DNA of 64,000 nucleotides from contig NZ_NHOT01000003.1 in NCBI RefSeq assembly GCF_002197755.1, positions 310,001-374,000 on the forward strand. The letters run 5' to 3'. Below the pieces are notes generated by a model. That model was not told where the DNA came from and ran no database searches. It worked only from the letters and a program-made list of their open reading frames with translations. Below are positions 53,647-62,122 of this stretch, piece after piece (position 1 is the first letter of the stretch; each line of letters begins with the position of its first letter). The position numbers were made by a program, and so were the translations under genes. This DNA comes from Pedobacter sp. AJM. Lineage in GTDB: Bacteria; Bacteroidota; Bacteroidia; Sphingobacteriales; Sphingobacteriaceae.

Positions 53647-56025
53647 ATGTTTAGCAGAAACTATTCCTACTTATTACCTTTTAGTCCATCTACACTCCTA
53701 TTTTCTTTTATATTATTTTTGCTTATTCCGTTAAATTCCACGGCACAGCAGAATGATTTGATCAATGCCTCTATATCCGGTACGGTAAAAGATACAGAAG
53801 GACAACCCTTGCCAAATGCAACGATAAGCCTCAGTAGTGGAAAAAAGAGCCAGACCGATACCTACGGAAAATTTATTTTAAAGACATTATCATCTGGCAA
53901 ATACAGTTTATCCATCAGCTTGATCGGCTACGAAACTTTAAAACAGGATGTTGCACTGATCAGTGATTCCACTCTTAATATCGCTTTCGTACTTCAACCA
54001 GCAAACGCCCTAAATGAAGTTATTGTAACAGCAGGAAGGAAAGCTGAAAGTTTGAAAGATGTACCATCTTCTGTAACCATTTTGAACGCACGTGATGTGA
54101 AAGAACAATTAAACGTTAACCCATCTGTTACCGCCATACTTGGTAATACCGTTCCCGGCCTTGGAACTTCAAATAATAAAGCAACCAATTCGGGGCAAAC
54201 CCTAAGGGGCAGGCAGGTATTGGTTTTAATTGATGGTATTCCGCAATCCACTCCTTTGATGAATGGTAGTCGTGATATCAGAACGCTTGATCCATCCGTA
54301 ATTGAAAGAATTGAGGTAATCAAGGGGGCAACCTCCATATACGGGAATGGCTCTGCAGGCGGTATCATTAACTTCATCACTAAAAAACCAAATACTGATC
54401 AAACTTTAAGCGGTACTTCGAGCATGGGAATAAGTGGTAATTTAGCCCATCCATCCAATACTTTGGGATACCGTTTTTCACAAGGTTTTTCAGGCACAAT
54501 AAACAAGTTTTCATATGTAGTTAACGGCACTTACAATTACACCGGTGTACAGAAAGACGCAGATGGCAATGTCATTGCCCAGCCTGACGGACTTGGAGAA
54601 AATTCATTGTATAATGCCTTTATCAAACTGGCCTACAAGCCCAATGCTCATAGCGAAATGGTGGCTTCCTATAACCTTTTCAGAAGTGTACAAAACAGTG
54701 ATTATGTAAATGTAGTTGGCAAATATGGCATTACCCCGTCAGTAGGGCAAAAAGGTGATGATCCAGGCGAGGCGGCAGGCACCCCTTATAATCATAATGT
54801 ACTGGTGGCTTATCGCAACACGGCCTTACCCCTATCGAGCAGCCTGGACCTTTCCGCCTATTATAATGGATTTGTTTCCATGAACCGATATGTTGCGCAG
54901 GGAACAGCCTGGTATGGCCCCGGTCAAACCAAAATACAATCCTTCAAAAAAGGCGTCAGGCTGACATTAAATACGCCATGGAAAGCCGGAAGTTTGGGCA
55001 ATGGTGAATTAACCTATGGCCTGGATGTATTAAATGACCGCACCAACCAGGTATTAACGGATGGAAGGGTTTACATCCCTGATATGAACATGCTCAATAT
55101 AGCACCTTATGCCCAGATGAAATTTGATATCCTCACCAATTTCATCCTGAAAGCAGGCATCCGATATGAAAATGCGACTGTTAAAGTAAAAGATTTTAAT
55201 ACCATTGCCCGCGGACCTAACGGGCAGGGAAGTATCCCGGTAAGTGGTGGAAAAATTCCTTATCGTGCCACCACCTTTAATGCTGGTTTAAGATACAACA
55301 AATATGACATTTTTAACCCCTTTGTTAGTTTTTCACAAGGCTTTGCCATCAACGAACTGGGCCGGATCCTGCGAACAGCTACCAGCAGCACGCTGGAAAG
55401 TATTGCAACAGATCCGATCATCACCAATAATTATGAAGCTGGTTTCAGTAGCAGGTTAGGAATTTTAAATGTAACAGCCGCCTATTTCATCAGCACCTCA
55501 AAACTAGGCGCAAACCTGGTAGATGTGGGTGGCTTTCTGGTACCACAGCGTGAGCCGGAAAAAATAAAGGGCTATGAAATTACGGCAGACTTAAACTTCA
55601 GTCCGCAATGGGCGCTTGGAGGCAGTTATGCTTATACAGAAGGAAAAGCAGAACAAGCCAATGGTACCAAAGTTTACATGAATGGGTTACGTATTGCTCC
55701 GCCTAAAGCAACGGCTTACCTGACTTATCGTCCGGTATCAGCACTTGACCTGAAATTATTCTGGGTATATACCGGAAGCCGCGACCGCTTTGATGTACGT
55801 GCCAATGGCTTGTTTGCCAACAGTGAGGGTGATGTAAAAGAGGTCAGTCTTTTTAACCTTTCTGCAGGCTACCGCTTCAGTCAGAAATGGTCTGCTGGTT
55901 TAGGTGTAGAAAACTTACTGAATAACTCATATTATCCAGTAGTCAGCCAGTACCGCGCCATCGATGCAGAATATGTGCGTGGCATTGGCGCAACCATGAG
56001 TTTAAACTTAAATTATTCTTTTTAG
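53647..56025 (+). CDS. TonB-dependent receptor, iron-siderophore type
   Basis: 792 residues: signal peptide to STAQ, a carboxypeptidase-regulatory-like domain (~38-115; ISGTVKDTEGQPLPNATISL), plug domain (~125-240; LNEVIVTAGRKAESLKDVPSSV, RGRQVLVLIDGIPQSTPL, RIEVIKGATSIYGNGSAGGIINFIT) and a barrel ending MSLNLNYSF. The plug and barrel resemble FecA/FhuA-type receptors and not SusC. The downstream PepSY membrane protein and a convergent AraC regulator form the usual Bacteroidota siderophore uptake set. The ligand is unknown. Confidence 0.9.
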   Translation: MFSRNYSYLLPFSPSTLLFSFILFLLIPLNSTAQQNDLINASISGTVKDTEGQPLPNATISLSSGKKSQTDTYGKFILKTLSSGKYSLSISLIGYETLKQDVALISDSTLNIAFVLQPANALNEVIVTAGRKAESLKDVPSSVTILNARDVKEQLNVNPSVTAILGNTVPGLGTSNNKATNSGQTLRGRQVLVLIDGIPQSTPLMNGSRDIRTLDPSVIERIEVIKGATSIYGNGSAGGIINFITKKPNTDQTLSGTSSMGISGNLAHPSNTLGYRFSQGFSGTINKFSYVVNGTYNYTGVQKDADGNVIAQPDGLGENSLYNAFIKLAYKPNAHSEMVASYNLFRSVQNSDYVNVVGKYGITPSVGQKGDDPGEAAGTPYNHNVLVAYRNTALPLSSSLDLSAYYNGFVSMNRYVAQGTAWYGPGQTKIQSFKKGVRLTLNTPWKAGSLGNGELTYGLDVLNDRTNQVLTDGRVYIPDMNMLNIAPYAQMKFDILTNFILKAGIRYENATVKVKDFNTIARGPNGQGSIPVSGGKIPYRATTFNAGLRYNKYDIFNPFVSFSQGFAINELGRILRTATSSTLESIATDPIITNNYEAGFSSRLGILNVTAAYFISTSKLGANLVDVGGFLVPQREPEKIKGYEITADLNFSPQWALGGSYAYTEGKAEQANGTKVYMNGLRIAPPKATAYLTYRPVSALDLKLFWVYTGSRDRFDVRANGLFANSEGDVKEVSLFNLSAGYRFSQKWSAGLGVENLLNNSYYPVVSQYRAIDAEYVRGIGATMSLNLNYSF

Positions 56026-56027
56026 TA

Positions 56028-57179
56028 ATGTTTCGGAAATCGTTTTTCTGGTTACATAAATGGATGGGCCTAATTACTGGTCTGGTTGTTTTCATCGTAA
56101 GTATAACGGGCTGTATCAATGTTTTTTCAGATGAACTTAAAGCATTTTTTTACCAGGACAGATTATATGTTGAAAACAGGCCAAAGGATCGTTTTTTAAG
56201 TTTTACTCAACTGCGTGGTGCTGCACAGGATGCGCTGAAACCAGGCGTTAAGATTTCCCGGGCAGAAATTTATCCGGGCAAAAACCGCAGCTGGGTATTT
56301 CGCGCATCCGCGACCAATAAAAAGGCTTTCGGTTACTGGAAGCAGTACAAATATTATTATCGTGTTTACGTTAACCCCTATACTGGCAAGGTGATGTATG
56401 TGGAAAACACCAAAAATGAATTCTTTCAACTGGTGCTGAATCTGCATATGAATTTACTGCTTGGTGATTCCATCGGCACCATGATTACGGGAATAGCCGC
56501 GGCATGTTTTTTTATTTTATTATTGAGTGGCCTGGTGTTATGGTTTCCCAGGAAATGGACAAAAAAAGGTTTCAAAAAGGGCTTATTGCTGCAATCAGGA
56601 GTTGGAAAAAAGCGCTTTAATTATGATTTGCATAATGTAATGGGATTTTATATCCTGATCCCAGCCATGCTGATCTGTATTACAGGACTTGTTTTCGCTT
56701 TTTCATGGGCAGATCAGTCGGTACAATACCTGGCAAACGGTGCTAAAACGGTCAAAAAGCGAAGTGTTCCGGCATCCACAGCCAATAGTGCTTACCCTGC
56801 CCTGCCAACAGATCGTGTAGTGGAGAGTTTACTGACCAAACACCATACTGCGGATCTTTTTTCCATCCGTTTCAGGGAAAAAGTAACCGACCCGCTTGAT
56901 GTGCAGGTGAGGCTGGCCAAAAACCGAACACACCTTTTTGAGTGGTACTATTTTGACCGGAATACCGGAAAATTGCTAATGCAGTATAATGATAAAACGG
57001 TTATTGGCGGAGAGAAATTCAGAAGCATGAATTACGACTTACATACTGGTGCCTATGCCGGAATGCCTTCTAAAATACTGGCTTTTATCATTTCTCTTAT
57101 TTGCGCCACGATGCCGGTAACGGGATTCATCATGTGGTATAATAAAAGTCAGCCGAAGAAACGAAAATCAGGCAAGTAA
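56028..57179 (+). CDS. PepSY-associated membrane protein (putative ferric reductase of the siderophore locus)
   Basis: 383 residues with four membrane helices (about 13-33, 150-172, 203-225, 350-372), two periplasmic PepSY-type regions between them, and conserved histidines beside the helices: WLHKWMGLITG, LHMNLLLGDS, YDLHNVMGFY and YDLHTGAYAGMPS. This is the PepSY_TM family, often encoded next to siderophore receptors and thought to reduce or release imported ferric iron; direct evidence is limited. It starts two bases after the receptor stop, so the pair is cotranscribed. Confidence 0.85.
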   Translation: MFRKSFFWLHKWMGLITGLVVFIVSITGCINVFSDELKAFFYQDRLYVENRPKDRFLSFTQLRGAAQDALKPGVKISRAEIYPGKNRSWVFRASATNKKAFGYWKQYKYYYRVYVNPYTGKVMYVENTKNEFFQLVLNLHMNLLLGDSIGTMITGIAAACFFILLLSGLVLWFPRKWTKKGFKKGLLLQSGVGKKRFNYDLHNVMGFYILIPAMLICITGLVFAFSWADQSVQYLANGAKTVKKRSVPASTANSAYPALPTDRVVESLLTKHHTADLFSIRFREKVTDPLDVQVRLAKNRTHLFEWYYFDRNTGKLLMQYNDKTVIGGEKFRSMNYDLHTGAYAGMPSKILAFIISLICATMPVTGFIMWYNKSQPKKRKSGK

Positions 57180-57353
57180 GTTTATTCACGCTAAAATACC
57201 GCAGCCATCAAAATGGCAACCATGCTTTTAACCCTGGTGAGTGGCGTTATGAGATCGGGATAAAGTTAAAGGGGTGCAAGTTTCTTCCACAAATACTTCA
57301 GTCTTTCTGCCTGCCAAAATGAAGACATTAACTGGTCATCAATGATTTAATCG

Positions 57354-58346
57354 TTAATTCCTCACCTTTCCAGGTGAAACGGCAAACTTTTGCTTGAATG
57401 CATTGCTGAAATGCTGGACGGATGAATAGCCCAATTGAAATGCAACAGATTTTATGGGTGTACCCTCCAGCAGCATTTCCCTGGCCTGCTGCAGTTTGTG
57501 ATCATTTAGATAACCGAATATGCTTTTATCAAAAAGGCCTTTAAATCCCTGTTTCAGTTTATACTCGTTTATACCACAGATCCTGGCTAAAGCTGCAACA
57601 GATGGCGGTTGATGAATATGTTTAATTAAATAATCCCTGGCAAAATAGATACAGTCCTTATCGTATGCAGACGGCAATGGTAAATTATTTTTTTTAGCCA
57701 CTGCCCTTTCAAAAGATTCGGCCTGGAGCACCAGTAATTCTGTGCATTTTGATTCAATGAAAAGAAGTTTTAATCCGCCGGTGTATTGACAGTGCAGAAT
57801 TTCCTGCATACAGTTTTGCATGGCCCAGGAAACCGGAAGATCCTGTTCAGCAATTTGCGCATAACGCCCGCTATCCAGATGCTCAGCTAAAACCTGAAGG
57901 GCCTGATTGGAGTTTTCAGCGAGCTGCAGGAACTTTTCTTTAGCAAAATGCACTTCAAAGAAACGGTAATTCTGGTTGGTATCATACACACCGGTACCAT
58001 CCAGTTCAGGCATATAAATAATGTTTTGCTGGTTCGCGTTAAAATCATATTGTTTTTTATTCACCTGGTTGTATATCCTTGCACTTCCTGATAAGGTGAA
58101 GCGCAATTTAACCATATCCGGAACATCACGGCCCGGGCTAAAATAGATCTGATTTTGCTTGAACCGAATATCACCATATACAATATAAAGGTCTGGCGTG
58201 CTCATCTGTACCAGTTCAGCCTCACTAAAAGAAAAACTATATTGATTTCTGCGCTCCTTGATAACCTGTTTCTCATCTGGAAACTGCTCAAAACGCCCAC
58301 CCACGTTTTTCCAGGCGCCATAATCTTTACCAACATTAATCCCCAT
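57354..58346 (-). CDS. AraC family transcriptional regulator of the siderophore locus
   Basis: 330 residues. The N-terminal half resembles the AlcR/YbtA-like siderophore-responsive sensors (VKLRFTLSGSARIYNQVNKKQY, YMPELDGTGVYD). The C-terminal AraC domain shows VAALARICGINEYKLKQGFKGLFDKS and IKSVAFQLGYSSVQHFSNAFKQKFAVSPGKVR. It converges on the receptor-PepSY operon. AraC proteins of this group often bind the siderophore and activate the receptor genes; that role is inferred from context. Confidence 0.88.
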   Translation of the reverse strand: MGINVGKDYGAWKNVGGRFEQFPDEKQVIKERRNQYSFSFSEAELVQMSTPDLYIVYGDIRFKQNQIYFSPGRDVPDMVKLRFTLSGSARIYNQVNKKQYDFNANQQNIIYMPELDGTGVYDTNQNYRFFEVHFAKEKFLQLAENSNQALQVLAEHLDSGRYAQIAEQDLPVSWAMQNCMQEILHCQYTGGLKLLFIESKCTELLVLQAESFERAVAKKNNLPLPSAYDKDCIYFARDYLIKHIHQPPSVAALARICGINEYKLKQGFKGLFDKSIFGYLNDHKLQQAREMLLEGTPIKSVAFQLGYSSVQHFSNAFKQKFAVSPGKVRN

Positions 58347-58509
58347 ATGGGCAATAATGATAAAAAAAACGGAACTATACCCTAATGATTTTTAAAATTT
58401 ACATTTCTTGCAAAAAAGAATCCTTTTTATGTAAATCGTTTAAGCTGTCAATACTCACTTTTGCAAATCAATTTATAATTCAATAATTAAAGCACAAAGT
58501 AATTTTTTG

Positions 58510-59193
58510 ATGGAAAGAGATTCACAATGCCGTATGGAAAAGTCAACTGATTATAAAAAGAAGAGCCAACGAATAGCAGCTATTGCGCATAAACCAGCCA
58601 GAAAAACCAAACAGGACATATCAACAAAACCTCAAACTGCCATTTATAAAACGATAGAAGCGCTTAACCTGTCTGACCATTCTTTTGTACTTGAGATTGA
58701 CCGGCAAAACAACCACCACCTGCCATTCCTCTTACAACAGGCCAAGGGGATTGGTTATTATGGCATACAGTTTTCTGAAGAAGTGAAGGAACAAACCAAA
58801 TCCGTTGAATTTTTTAAAAAAGATGATGGCTACGGCGAATTGATAACCTTACCAAATGACGGAAAATTAAATTTTGAGGATCGCTTTTTTGATTGTTGTT
58901 TTATGGCCAATACCGTTTATTTCTGGGCACAACCGGTACTCATTTTTAAAGAGATTTACCGGGTTTTGCGTACTGGCGGATTATTCAATCTGACTTTTAT
59001 CGAAAAAGAATTTGGAAGAGATTTGCCCTGGACGCAAGCGGATTTTAAATTTTATGAACTTAACGAGCTGAAAACATTCTTCAGAATATCTGGCTTTGAA
59101 ACCATCGAAGTGAAGCAAATGACGGAAGAATTGATAGCTGCAGACGGCCAAAAGATGGTGAGGCCTTTTATACAAATCAGCGGAAAAAAGTAG
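58510..59193 (+). CDS. Methyltransferase-like protein with degenerate SAM-binding motif
   Basis: 227 residues. The C-terminal two thirds look like a class I methyltransferase: LITLPNDGKLNFEDRFFDCCFMANTVYFW, PVLIFKEIYRVLRTGGLFNL and a final LKTFFRISGFETIEVKQM. The glycine-rich SAM motif I, normally like VLEIGCGPG, reads VLEIDRQNNHHLPFL, without glycines, so SAM binding is doubtful. The first 40 residues are strongly basic (KKKSQR, KPARKTKQD) and look like an added tail. ATG 58510 is used; a TTG lies just before. Opposite and divergent from the AraC gene. Confidence 0.65.
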   Translation: MERDSQCRMEKSTDYKKKSQRIAAIAHKPARKTKQDISTKPQTAIYKTIEALNLSDHSFVLEIDRQNNHHLPFLLQQAKGIGYYGIQFSEEVKEQTKSVEFFKKDDGYGELITLPNDGKLNFEDRFFDCCFMANTVYFWAQPVLIFKEIYRVLRTGGLFNLTFIEKEFGRDLPWTQADFKFYELNELKTFFRISGFETIEVKQMTEELIAADGQKMVRPFIQISGKK

Positions 59194-59270
59194 ATTTTCT
59201 AATTTTAGCCATTAATAACAAGGTAAACCACCTGGTCTGGTCTGTTCCGGAATATTTAAACCAATAGAAC

Positions 59271-59302
59271 AAAAAAATGCAGGCGACATCCATCAACCTG
59301 CA
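59271..59302 (-). terminator. Terminator of the TlpA/S41 operon (minus strand)
   Basis: On the minus strand TGCAGG ... CCTGCA (59302 to 59278) forms a 6-bp stem around a 13-base loop and is followed by seven T residues (59277-59271). Confidence 0.6.
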
Positions 59303-59328
59303 TCCGTCATCATTAACTAAAAAAAATT

Positions 59329-60477
59329 TCACTTAGATTTATTTTCATAAATCTCTTTTATTTTCGCTTCGAGTGCAGGGCCGCGAAGTTCCTTGGCAAT
59401 AATTTTTCCACTTGGATCGATCAGAAAATTCATCGGAATAGCCTTAACATCATATTGAGCTGCAGCTGAATTTTCCCAGCCTTTTAAATCTCCAACCTGT
59501 TTCCAGGTCAATTTATCATCAGCAATGGCTTTAAGCCATTTTGCTTTATCGGCAGCCTTATCAAGTGAAACGCCTAAAATTTCAAATCCTTTTGATTTAT
59601 ATTGCTCATATACTTTAACGAGGTTCGGGTTTTCCCTTCTGCATGGTGCACACCATGATGCCCAGAAGTCAATCAGCACATATTTACCTCTGTAGTCAGA
59701 AAGCTTAACCATTTTACCGTCCACATCAGGTTGGGAGAAATCCTGTGCCTCCACACCTTCCTGCGTTTTTTTAAAGCTAGCAATACGTTCAGCAACCTGC
59801 TTTCCTAAAAAAGAAGTCCTGAGTTCAGGAGAAATATTGGCGAAGATTTTCTCCATCTCTACGGCGTCGAAACCCGGACCTAATGTGGAGTTAAGCGCCA
59901 TCAAAGCCATATACTTATTGGGATTTTGCTTCACATAATTAATTTTGGCATCAAAAATCTCTTTCTCGATCACTTTTGCCCGTTTTTCCAGGTCCATGAT
60001 ATAGGTTCTATCCTGTTTTTTAGCTTCTGGTTGATCAGCAAATTCTTTATCCAGGGCTTTCAGTTTTCCATAAATAGGACTTAAAAAGGCATCAACTTTT
60101 TTACTTTCATCGGTTAAAGTTGAACCTTTGATTGTAGCTTTTTTAATGGAATCTTTCCCGGTAATGGTAATATTTTCGTTTCCTAAAATGATGGCCATGC
60201 CATCAATTTTAATCCGTCGTCCGGGTGTATCGATGGATTTGTCATGTTTTAAGCGAAGCGTAGCCTCCATTGGTGAAGGCACTGAACCTTTAAAGGTGAA
60301 AGCCCCGTTAACCAGTTCTACTGAATCTAGTTTTTCTTTCCCTTCCAGTTTAGTTAAGAGAAAGGCTTTTGCGGGTTTGCCCAGTTTGCCAATCTGGCCT
60401 TTGATCACATAGCCTGTTTGTGCAGAGGCAACAAAAGCACTTATCACTAATGTTGCTGCCAATACTGTTTTTTTCAT
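59329..60477 (-). CDS. TlpA-like thioredoxin with DUF4369 domain
   Basis: 382 residues: signal peptide (to ASAQ), an N-terminal DUF4369 beta domain (~22-125; YVIKGQIGKLGKPAKAFLL), a helical linker, and a C-terminal thioredoxin domain (~245-382) with the redox motif WASWCAPCRREN and the cis-proline region AIPMNFLIDPSGKI. Such periplasmic proteins reduce disulfides in exported proteins; DUF4369 fusions are characteristic of Bacteroidota. Last gene of a leftward operon with the S41 protease and a second TlpA-like protein. Confidence 0.9.
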   Translation of the reverse strand: MKKTVLAATLVISAFVASAQTGYVIKGQIGKLGKPAKAFLLTKLEGKEKLDSVELVNGAFTFKGSVPSPMEATLRLKHDKSIDTPGRRIKIDGMAIILGNENITITGKDSIKKATIKGSTLTDESKKVDAFLSPIYGKLKALDKEFADQPEAKKQDRTYIMDLEKRAKVIEKEIFDAKINYVKQNPNKYMALMALNSTLGPGFDAVEMEKIFANISPELRTSFLGKQVAERIASFKKTQEGVEAQDFSQPDVDGKMVKLSDYRGKYVLIDFWASWCAPCRRENPNLVKVYEQYKSKGFEILGVSLDKAADKAKWLKAIADDKLTWKQVGDLKGWENSAAAQYDVKAIPMNFLIDPSGKIIAKELRGPALEAKIKEIYENKSK

Positions 60478-60487
60478 GGTTTATAGA

Positions 60488-62122
60488 TTATTTTTTCGTG
60501 ATTTTGGATGGAGCAGTTGTATTTTTAGAAGGTTTTGCTTCCAGGAATTGATTATAAATCTTTTGGTTATTTAGGATATCTAATGCTGTACTAAAGGCCG
60601 TACTCGCTTCATTCCGAACACGAAGCGCATAGCCTTTACCCAGATAGAGCATATCGGCCATCTCTGCCTTTAATTCTACAGCAATGGTTTTTCTTGCTAC
60701 CTTATCGCTTACTGGCGGAAGTTTAAGCCCCTGCTTAATCGCACTGGTCATGATCTGATCAATCATTTGCTCCTCTATATTAAAGGAATGATCAAAAGCA
60801 TCAAAGTCAGCATATTTATCGGTTAAACTTTTTCGGTTTTGTTGTACATAATTGAAAGCCGCCTGTGTTACCCGCCCGCTGTTCATCAATTTATTTAACC
60901 ATGCGCTGTAAATCGCCGTATCAATTGGTATGAACTTATCGGGCATAATCCCGCCTCCGCCATAAACCGTTCTTTTATTTAAGAGGGTGGTATGTTTTAA
61001 AGAATCCGGAAAGTTGATGTGCCCGCCTTCAGTCAGTTCACCAGAGGCCATACGCCTGTTAAAATCTTCAAAGTAATCTGTTTTACCTTTAGCATAAGAC
61101 TTTTGAATTGATCTGCCCGATGGCGTGTAGTAGCGTGCAGCTGTCAGTTTGATTACAGAACCATCGCTTAACTCAAGGCCTTTTTGCATGATGCCTTTAC
61201 CAAAGCTTCTTCTACCGATGACCACTGCCCTGTCCCAATCCTGTAAAGCGCCTGTTAATATTTCGCTTGATGAAGCTGTTGACTCATCAATCAAAACCAC
61301 CAGATCGCCTGTCATAAACTGGCCAAAACCACCCGTCATATAGTTATCTTTTACACCGGAGTTGGTTACCGAATAGAAAACCAGTTTCTCTTTCGGAAGG
61401 AATTCATCCGCTACACCAATAGCAGCTTCAACAAGTCCGCCACCATTAGATTGTAAGTCCAGGATTAATTTGGTCATGCCTAGAGCCTTTAACTTCTTTA
61501 GTGCTGCATCCATTTCTCTCCTGGTTGACTGGCTGAATATAGCCAACGAAATATAGCCTATATTTTTGCTGACCATGTAACTGGTATTGATGGAGAGATC
61601 AGCAATCTGTTCCCTCATCACATTAAATTCAAGCGGTGCGGTTTGCAACTTGCGCATAATGCCTAACTTAACAGCCTTTCCTTTTTCACCCCGCAGCAGT
61701 CGCATCACATCCTGGTTTCTTAAACCTTTGCCGAAAATGGAGGCGCCATCAACCGTACTAATCCGGTCGCCTACCTGAAAACCTGCCCTTGCCGCCGGGC
61801 CATCAGGATTAATACCCGTTATAAAGGTGCTATCAGCCACCATGGCAAATGAGATCCCAATACCGGCAAAACTACCGGTCATTTGCTCATTCATGGCTTC
61901 AATTTCTTCCCGGCTGATGTAACTGGAATGCGGATCGAGGCTGCTTAACATCGCTTTAATGGCCGCATCAACAACCTGCTCATCATTTACCGGATCTACA
62001 TAGTTATCCTGGATCAGTTTTAAGGCATCCTGCAGCTTAATCTTCGGATTCATCTGTGCCTGAACAGAAAGCCCAATCCAAAAGGAAAAAAAGGCTGTAA
62101 TTATCGTTTTTCTTATCATCAT
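60488..62122 (-). CDS. S41 family C-terminal processing peptidase
   Basis: 544 residues with signal peptide (to VQAQ). Order: helical N-domain (~25-85), PDZ domain (~90-170; GSFAGIGISFAMVADSTFITG, GDRISTVDGASIFGKG), then the S41 protease domain with LDLQSNGGGLVEAAIGVADEF, the catalytic serine region DESTASSSEILTGALQDW and the lysine in RRSFGKGIMQ. A long C-terminal helical part follows (~390-530). Periplasmic processing of secreted or envelope proteins is expected. It overlaps the upstream TlpA gene by four bases (ATGA). Confidence 0.93.
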   Translation of the reverse strand: MMIRKTIITAFFSFWIGLSVQAQMNPKIKLQDALKLIQDNYVDPVNDEQVVDAAIKAMLSSLDPHSSYISREEIEAMNEQMTGSFAGIGISFAMVADSTFITGINPDGPAARAGFQVGDRISTVDGASIFGKGLRNQDVMRLLRGEKGKAVKLGIMRKLQTAPLEFNVMREQIADLSINTSYMVSKNIGYISLAIFSQSTRREMDAALKKLKALGMTKLILDLQSNGGGLVEAAIGVADEFLPKEKLVFYSVTNSGVKDNYMTGGFGQFMTGDLVVLIDESTASSSEILTGALQDWDRAVVIGRRSFGKGIMQKGLELSDGSVIKLTAARYYTPSGRSIQKSYAKGKTDYFEDFNRRMASGELTEGGHINFPDSLKHTTLLNKRTVYGGGGIMPDKFIPIDTAIYSAWLNKLMNSGRVTQAAFNYVQQNRKSLTDKYADFDAFDHSFNIEEQMIDQIMTSAIKQGLKLPPVSDKVARKTIAVELKAEMADMLYLGKGYALRVRNEASTAFSTALDILNNQKIYNQFLEAKPSKNTTAPSKITKK

